A DNA stretch of 39,375 nucleotides from an uncultured Lachnospiraceae bacterium (GTDB lineage: Bacteria; Bacillota; Clostridia; Lachnospirales; Lachnospiraceae): positions 1 to 39,375 of the forward strand of contig CANRWO010000031.1 of the NCBI GenBank assembly GCA_947643615.1, written 5' to 3'. Each line of letters opens with the position of its first letter. Positions within the stretch are counted from its first letter, which is position 1. The position numbers and the translations under genes are program-made. The notes under the pieces are model-generated. The model did not search any database. It was given only the letters and a program-made list of their open reading frames with translations, and was not told the DNA's origin. Shown one piece after another: positions 35,269 through 39,375 of the stretch.

Positions 35269-36393
35269 TTAGCGTAGTAACTGCTGCAATTCCATAATAA
35301 GAGATTTATAATCGCGTGTTTCTAACGAAACTACATCATCACAAAGTGCAGATAAGAATTCCGGACAGTCTTTTAATTGGAAAAAGATATTCTCCAAAAG
35401 TAGCGGACTATAAAATTTTGAAAGTAATGATTTCTGTTCTGTAAGCTGTTCTAGGATTGGCTGTAAAAAAGATAAATAGGTTTCCCTTAAGTTATGTGAA
35501 TCCAAAAGATAAGCAGTTGCGGCGTAAATACCTGATAATAACGCATGATAAATTCCTTCTCCAGTTAATGGATTAGCTAGACCAGCCGCATCACCTACCA
35601 TAACAATATTATTGTAGAGATGGTTTTTCTGATATTCAAAACCACCAATAGGCACAAATGCTCCACGCCTTTTTGCGATATTGGTTAAGCCAATATGATT
35701 ACATAATTTTGTATGTTTTTCCAATAATGAACAGTATTCCACACTGTCTGTAAAAGCGCCAGTACCTACAATGATATGTTTGGGATAAGGAACAATCCAA
35801 CTATAGCCCAATTCAATCTCTCCGAAGTTTAGTTGAAGTTCCTGGAGATGTTGAAGTGATATAGGACATGTGTCTCGTTCAAATGTGTCCTGAATGCAAA
35901 ATGCGGCAGGCATGTTTGGTAATCCAATCTGTTTACGAGTTTGGCTAAATATTCCATCAGCAGCGATTAAGTATTTGTATGTGAGTGTCTGCTTATTTGA
36001 AAGGATTATTTTATTCTCGTCAGGGATAATTTTTGTTGCAGCCACTCCCTCCATAATACATGTTCCGCTGTTCTGACATACATTTAGTAATTTATTGTCG
36101 AAGACATCCCTCTCAACAAAAACAAAGGGAGCCTGCACAGTAAATTGCCCTATATTATTTCGTTTATACCTTATTGTAACTTGATTGGAAGAAATAATTT
36201 GCTCCATCTTAAGAACACCTATATTTTCTTCTAAGAAGGATATTGTTTTTTGAGTCAAGATACCGGCACATGTTTTTTCGCGGGGATGCTTATTTTTTTC
36301 AATAAGAAGTGTTGATATGCCTGCTGCAGATAGTTTGCTTGCTGCAGCAGTTCCAGCAGGTCCCCCGCCGAGAATAATAACATCATATTCCAT
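35269..36393 (-). CDS. geranylgeranyl reductase-family FAD-dependent oxidoreductase
   Basis: The 374-residue protein starts with the FAD-binding motif GGGPAGTAAA (9-18). The C-A-G site (Cys42 in KTCAGILTQ) matches the position of the conserved Cys in geranylgeranyl reductases. LGYSWIVPYP (195-204) and VGDAAGLANPLTGEGI (266-281) complete the family pattern. These enzymes saturate double bonds of isoprenoid chains or act on related lipids. A prenyl-synthase-like gene in the same segment supports an isoprenoid substrate. AAAGGGAG precedes the ATG. It is divergent, by 35 bases, from the membrane protein gene. Confidence 0.85.
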   Translation of the reverse strand: MEYDVIILGGGPAGTAAASKLSAAGISTLLIEKNKHPREKTCAGILTQKTISFLEENIGVLKMEQIISSNQVTIRYKRNNIGQFTVQAPFVFVERDVFDNKLLNVCQNSGTCIMEGVAATKIIPDENKIILSNKQTLTYKYLIAADGIFSQTRKQIGLPNMPAAFCIQDTFERDTCPISLQHLQELQLNFGEIELGYSWIVPYPKHIIVGTGAFTDSVEYCSLLEKHTKLCNHIGLTNIAKRRGAFVPIGGFEYQKNHLYNNIVMVGDAAGLANPLTGEGIYHALLSGIYAATAYLLDSHNLRETYLSFLQPILEQLTEQKSLLSKFYSPLLLENIFFQLKDCPEFLSALCDDVVSLETRDYKSLIMELQQLLR

Positions 36394-36428
36394 TTTATGT
36401 ACTCCCTTTCAAAATATAGAGGTATGTT

Positions 36429-37544
36429 ATGAAAAATAGTGTAAAAAAACATAAAATTCGATTACTGAAGGACAAATTAGCATCTTTGTTTTCAAAAATA
36501 AAGAATAAACTTCCCAAAAATTTGTTAGAAAAATGTATTATGTCATTAAAGACTGTTTCAAAAAAGTCTGTAATTAGTATATTAACAATTAACTTTATCC
36601 TTGGTATATTAATATTAAATTATTCAGACACATTTAACTATTTTTCCCCGCACCTAATTTGCCTTACTTTAAATATAGTTATCACACTATTAATTGGACA
36701 CGAATATGCAAATACTATTGAATTTTTGGATAGTGAAATACTACCAAAAAGGTTTTGCAAAAAATATGTAGAACTATGTGGGGTTTACAAACAATTTCGG
36801 CATAAGACGTTCCATGATATTAATTTTGTTCTGTGTATTATAATTTTGACTATTTTCTTTTGGGGCATCTTTTCCCAACATTATATTAAACTGAATATTG
36901 TTGGTTGGTATGCCATTTATATGGTTGCAGTCACAGTTTCAATGAGTGTTATTGGATATGCTCAGTACTTATGGTTGTTATGGTTTTTATATCGAATAAA
37001 TTATTGCTCTTTAATACCTTATAATAAAATTATACCAGCATATACTCCTTTTTTGGTCAAAATAGGGACATTAACCAAACATGCTAAATGGTGCTTTTTC
37101 ATTGAAGGGTTTTTATACGTTCTTGAGTATTCTATACTTATTCCAAAAGGCAATATTACGCTATCGGAAATAAATGTACCCGACAAAGTCTCTTTTCTTG
37201 TCACGTGGGGCGTTATTTTTGTTGTAATAATATTAGCTTTTCCTGTAATTATTTTTATTCAGGAATCTCTTTTATCAAAAATTGTTAAAGATTTAAAAAA
37301 AAATCGTTTAGAGGCTTTACTGTATAATTATGATATTCAGGATATCAAAAAGAACGAACTAACTCCACAAATCTATATGCGTAATCAAATGATTAACAAT
37401 TTGATAGCCAGTCCTGATTATCCTATAAAAATACAACGATTTGGTCCATCCGTTGTTGCCGCCGCCACTTGTGTTCTTCACATTGTCAACTTATTAGATC
37501 AATATCCAGAACTAAAGACATTTTTAGTCAATAGGTTCCTCTGA
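36429..37544 (+). CDS. multi-spanning membrane protein of unknown family
   Basis: The 371-residue protein has a basic N-terminus (1-46) and membrane segments at about 47-66, 74-91, 130-149, 157-190 and 256-277, with a possible last one at 338-356. Cytoplasmic loops are rich in Lys. I do not recognise the family. The C-terminal third aligns by eye with the protein at 38650-39078 (FPVIIFIQESLLSKIV against IPCITQLRNQSLNKIV; IQRFGPSVVAAATCVLH against IDRFVSLGASLLTCVAH). AGAGG lies six bases before the ATG. Its 3' end overlaps the convergent prenyl-synthase gene by 21 bases. Confidence 0.75.
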   Translation: MKNSVKKHKIRLLKDKLASLFSKIKNKLPKNLLEKCIMSLKTVSKKSVISILTINFILGILILNYSDTFNYFSPHLICLTLNIVITLLIGHEYANTIEFLDSEILPKRFCKKYVELCGVYKQFRHKTFHDINFVLCIIILTIFFWGIFSQHYIKLNIVGWYAIYMVAVTVSMSVIGYAQYLWLLWFLYRINYCSLIPYNKIIPAYTPFLVKIGTLTKHAKWCFFIEGFLYVLEYSILIPKGNITLSEINVPDKVSFLVTWGVIFVVIILAFPVIIFIQESLLSKIVKDLKKNRLEALLYNYDIQDIKKNELTPQIYMRNQMINNLIASPDYPIKIQRFGPSVVAAATCVLHIVNLLDQYPELKTFLVNRFL

Positions 37545-38585
37545 TTTAGAGTTCAATCGTTCCTTAGCAATATCGATGATATTTTTGTAAAACTTCTGAA
37601 AATCAATTAAACAGGATAGATTTATGTCCTTAGTACATAACAGACTAAAATATTTTTCTATTTCATTTTCAATATCTCTTATATCACTTTTAATTGTTTT
37701 TTCTACGTTATATTTTTCATATAAACAAAGTATTTCTTCTGTATTCTTTTTTTCTGATTTTAATAAATTCTTTTTCTCCCGAATAGAACACGAGGCATAA
37801 ATATATGGTAGCACTATATTTTTTCTGGAATGTTCAAAGTCCATATTTAATGAACCCTTATGATGAATAAGATTTGCAGCTGAGCAGAAAGGCTCTAAAT
37901 CATTCATCGTTTGAAAAAGATATCCTATCTTGTCACCCATTTCCTCAATTATTTGGATAACTTCGAAGTTTTGCGGAAAATTTGTCAAATATCCTAATAA
38001 TAGACTATTCTTTATTAAAGTAGAAGTTTCTTTACATATTATAGATACAATATTTTCATAATCATATAATTTTTCAGGAGTCATTGTTAATTCAGATAAA
38101 CAACCCCTCGCCATTTCTTGAAGTGTTTTTGCATATATGTCATTGAGCGTATTTGTTAATCTGTTGTATTTTTGAGATAATAAACTAATTTTCTCAAAAG
38201 CCTTTCCCATCAGATAAACAGCAAAAATAATGGTTTCTTCAGGAGTATATTGAATATGAAATGTCGATTTATTGTGTCTTTTTGTATCATGGTCAATTAA
38301 ATCATCAACTATAATAGAAACCTTATGTAATGTTTCTACGCAAATAGCTATCTCTAAAATATCTTCATCTAATAAATCATCGTCCATGTCGGAACCCAAA
38401 GCTTTTCCCCAATAGACTAATAGCGGCCTAAGATGGTTACCAACTCTTAATTGCAGAGCATTTTTATACGGCATTGCAATACTGTCTAAAAAGGCAATCC
38501 ATCTGTTATGAAAATACTGTTTGCAGGACTGGTTTGAATCTCCCATAATTTTATTATAGTAAAAACTTCCGTTCTCATATTTCAT
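37524..38585 (-). CDS. prenyl synthase-like protein with altered second metal motif
   Basis: From the ATG eight bases after TAGGAG the product has 353 residues. It keeps GNHLRPLL (49-56), like the G-K-R-x-R-P start of prenyl synthases, and the first Asp-rich motif DDLID (94-98). At the second motif, where DDxxD is expected, the sequence is NDLEP (228-232). The enzyme may be a prenyl transferase to an unusual acceptor, in the manner of ComQ, or a class I terpenoid enzyme; the fold assignment is firmer than the reaction. It follows the small membrane frames at 38650-39289 by 64 bases, probably as an operon. Confidence 0.8.
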   Translation of the reverse strand: MKYENGSFYYNKIMGDSNQSCKQYFHNRWIAFLDSIAMPYKNALQLRVGNHLRPLLVYWGKALGSDMDDDLLDEDILEIAICVETLHKVSIIVDDLIDHDTKRHNKSTFHIQYTPEETIIFAVYLMGKAFEKISLLSQKYNRLTNTLNDIYAKTLQEMARGCLSELTMTPEKLYDYENIVSIICKETSTLIKNSLLLGYLTNFPQNFEVIQIIEEMGDKIGYLFQTMNDLEPFCSAANLIHHKGSLNMDFEHSRKNIVLPYIYASCSIREKKNLLKSEKKNTEEILCLYEKYNVEKTIKSDIRDIENEIEKYFSLLCTKDINLSCLIDFQKFYKNIIDIAKERLNSKSEEPID

Positions 38586-38649
38586 ATCGTCATCTCCTAC
38601 TAAATCCAATTTTAATCTATATATAAGCAATCTTTAAATTTTATATTTG

Positions 38650-39078
38650 TCATTTTATAAAATTAGGTATTAATAACATACAGAAAGAAAGCAAATGAGC
38701 AACACATGTTAACAAAGAAGCACCTAATGAAACAAATCTATCAATACGATTAGGGTGATAGGTTTCCATCAATGACTTATGAACAACCTGTATAATATTC
38801 AAAATGGAAAAGTAATCTTGAAGGTTATTGTATAGATTTTTTTTCTTATGGTTTTCCACTATTTTCATTTGAAAGTCTAACTGAATGTATGCAACTATTT
38901 TATTTAGGCTTTGATTTCGTAATTGCGTTATACATGGAATAGCTACTACAACAGTAATAAAAATGTAAATCCATATTACCCACCATTCTAAAGGTAATGA
39001 AATAAGAAGGCTTGGAAGCTTCTTAATCCCAGCTAAGTTAGGAAGTGTCAACTTTTCATAATTGGCAAAAAACAGCAT
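38650..39078 (-). CDS. membrane protein, second part, related to the protein at 36429
   Basis: The 142-residue frame has membrane segments near residues 31-52 and 114-138. Its sequence from residue 10 on aligns by eye with the C-terminal third of the 371-residue protein. The ATG lies inside the preceding frame, and there is no good binding site. Together with 39056-39289 it probably represents one gene of about 212 codons interrupted at a six-base A run on the plus strand (39067-39072). Confidence 0.6.
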   Translation of the reverse strand: MLFFANYEKLTLPNLAGIKKLPSLLISLPLEWWVIWIYIFITVVVAIPCITQLRNQSLNKIVAYIQLDFQMKIVENHKKKNLYNNLQDYFSILNIIQVVHKSLMETYHPNRIDRFVSLGASLLTCVAHLLSFCMLLIPNFIK

Positions 39079-39289
39079 AGAATTTATCTAATTCTTTTAG
39101 ACAAAACTGTAATATCAAAATAACTGATGATAACACAACAAGTAACATAGGAAACATAATCCAAAACATTGTATAGCCTTCAACAAATTCAAGAACAATT
39201 CCAATAAGTCCTATAATGAATAAGGTAATTGATAATCTGGTATAGTTTACTTTTTCTTTTATTAAGTTTGCCAATTCACCGTAAATCAT
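39056..39289 (-). CDS. membrane protein, first part, probably frameshifted
   Basis: The 77-residue frame has an AAGGA site before the ATG and two membrane segments (about 20-38 and 41-64). It ends nine codons after LKELDKFYAV, overlapping the next frame by 23 bases. Loss of one base in the six-T run of the coding strand would join the two. A TATAAT (39323-39328) lies just upstream; its -35 region would fall inside the right inverted repeat. Confidence 0.6.
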   Translation of the reverse strand: MIYGELANLIKEKVNYTRLSITLFIIGLIGIVLEFVEGYTMFWIMFPMLLVVLSSVILILQFCLKELDKFYAVFCQL

Positions 39290-39335
39290 ATTTTTGTTTC
39301 CTTATTAATTTTTGGTTGTGTTATTATAAAAACCG

Positions 39336-39375
39336 TTTTCTTCTAACCCCCAATAATCAGGAATTATCCTTTATT
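39336..39375 (-). repeat. right inverted repeat at the window end
   Basis: Perfect 40-bp inverted copy of 35198-35237, running to the last base of the window, so its true outer end is not visible. Stopping at a repeat is what an assembly contig end would look like. Confidence 0.95.

Larger units (their letters stand above)
35198..39375. mobile_element. candidate invertible segment of about 4.2 kb
   Basis: The two 40-bp inverted repeats bound five reading frames and sit directly behind a complete tyrosine recombinase. This is the layout of a recombinase-driven DNA inversion. The inner DNA is much more AT-rich than the fab and ribosomal blocks, a sign of separate origin. Alternatives are a composite element bounded by two recombinase copies, or a cassette array. 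The repeat may extend past the window end. Confidence 0.6.

Noticed and set aside
35255..35275. AGGAGG on the plus strand just inside the left repeat as a ribosome site for a new gene.
   Set aside because: No start codon follows in range and the bases after it are the 3' end of the flavoprotein gene on the other strand. It could only matter if a different gene were placed there.
35198..39375. Insertion sequence with terminal inverted repeats.
   Set aside because: No DDE transposase lies inside; the only recombinase is of the tyrosine type and lies mostly outside the repeats, so simple IS transposition does not fit.
1..39375. CRISPR arrays, tRNA and rRNA genes.
   Set aside because: No regularly spaced direct repeats and no cloverleaf or rRNA-like segments were recognised on either strand.

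Overview
The window looks like chromosomal DNA of a Gram-positive anaerobe of the Clostridia, most likely a Lachnospiraceae. This rests on the S10 ribosomal operon sequences, an acpP-fabK-fabD-fabG-fabF-fabZ-acc-fabH cluster with FabK as enoyl reductase, a fused AccD-AccA carboxyltransferase, a KdpDE-like pair without a Kdp pump, and AGGAGG-type ribosome binding sites. The taxonomic call is inference from family knowledge, not a database search.

Region 1 (1-5361, minus strand) is the 5' part of the S10 operon: rpsJ, rplC, rplD, rplW, rplB, rpsS, rplV, rpsC, rplP and the first codons of rpmC. It is driven by a clear promoter at 5333-5361 and has a long structured leader. Region 2 (5404-8601, plus) holds a SAM methyltransferase and a KdpD/KdpE-like two-component pair. 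Region 3 (8619-10171, minus) is an ECF sigma factor overlapping its probable membrane anti-sigma factor.

Region 4 (10439-22146, minus) is a lipid block. acpP to fabH form one fatty-acid synthesis operon behind a promoter region with three evenly spaced TTTGA-N3-TCAAA boxes. A FabT-like MarR gene follows, then a hybrid histidine kinase lacking the phospho-acceptor His, then a cardiolipin synthase. accB and accC are absent from the cluster.

Region 5 (22207-27548) is carbohydrate related: a cytoplasmic GH28-type enzyme and a convergent DUF2264 protein, then a small unknown gene. Region 6 (27771-34074) is a patchwork of accessory genes: a zinc-ribbon membrane protein, a P-loop kinase fragment, an arginyl-tRNA synthetase behind an Arg-codon leader peptide and terminator, a P-loop kinase, a DUF3795 protein and a methyltransferase.

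Region 7 (34225-39375) is the most unusual part. A tyrosine recombinase ends inside a 40-bp sequence whose perfect inverted copy forms the last 40 bases of the window. Between the copies lie 4.1 kb of visibly AT-rich DNA with a geranylgeranyl-reductase-like flavoprotein, a prenyl-synthase-like protein with a changed second metal motif, and two related membrane proteins, one split by a frameshift. I read it as a candidate recombinase-controlled invertible isoprenoid module. This is inference: only the repeats, gene order and motifs are directly visible.
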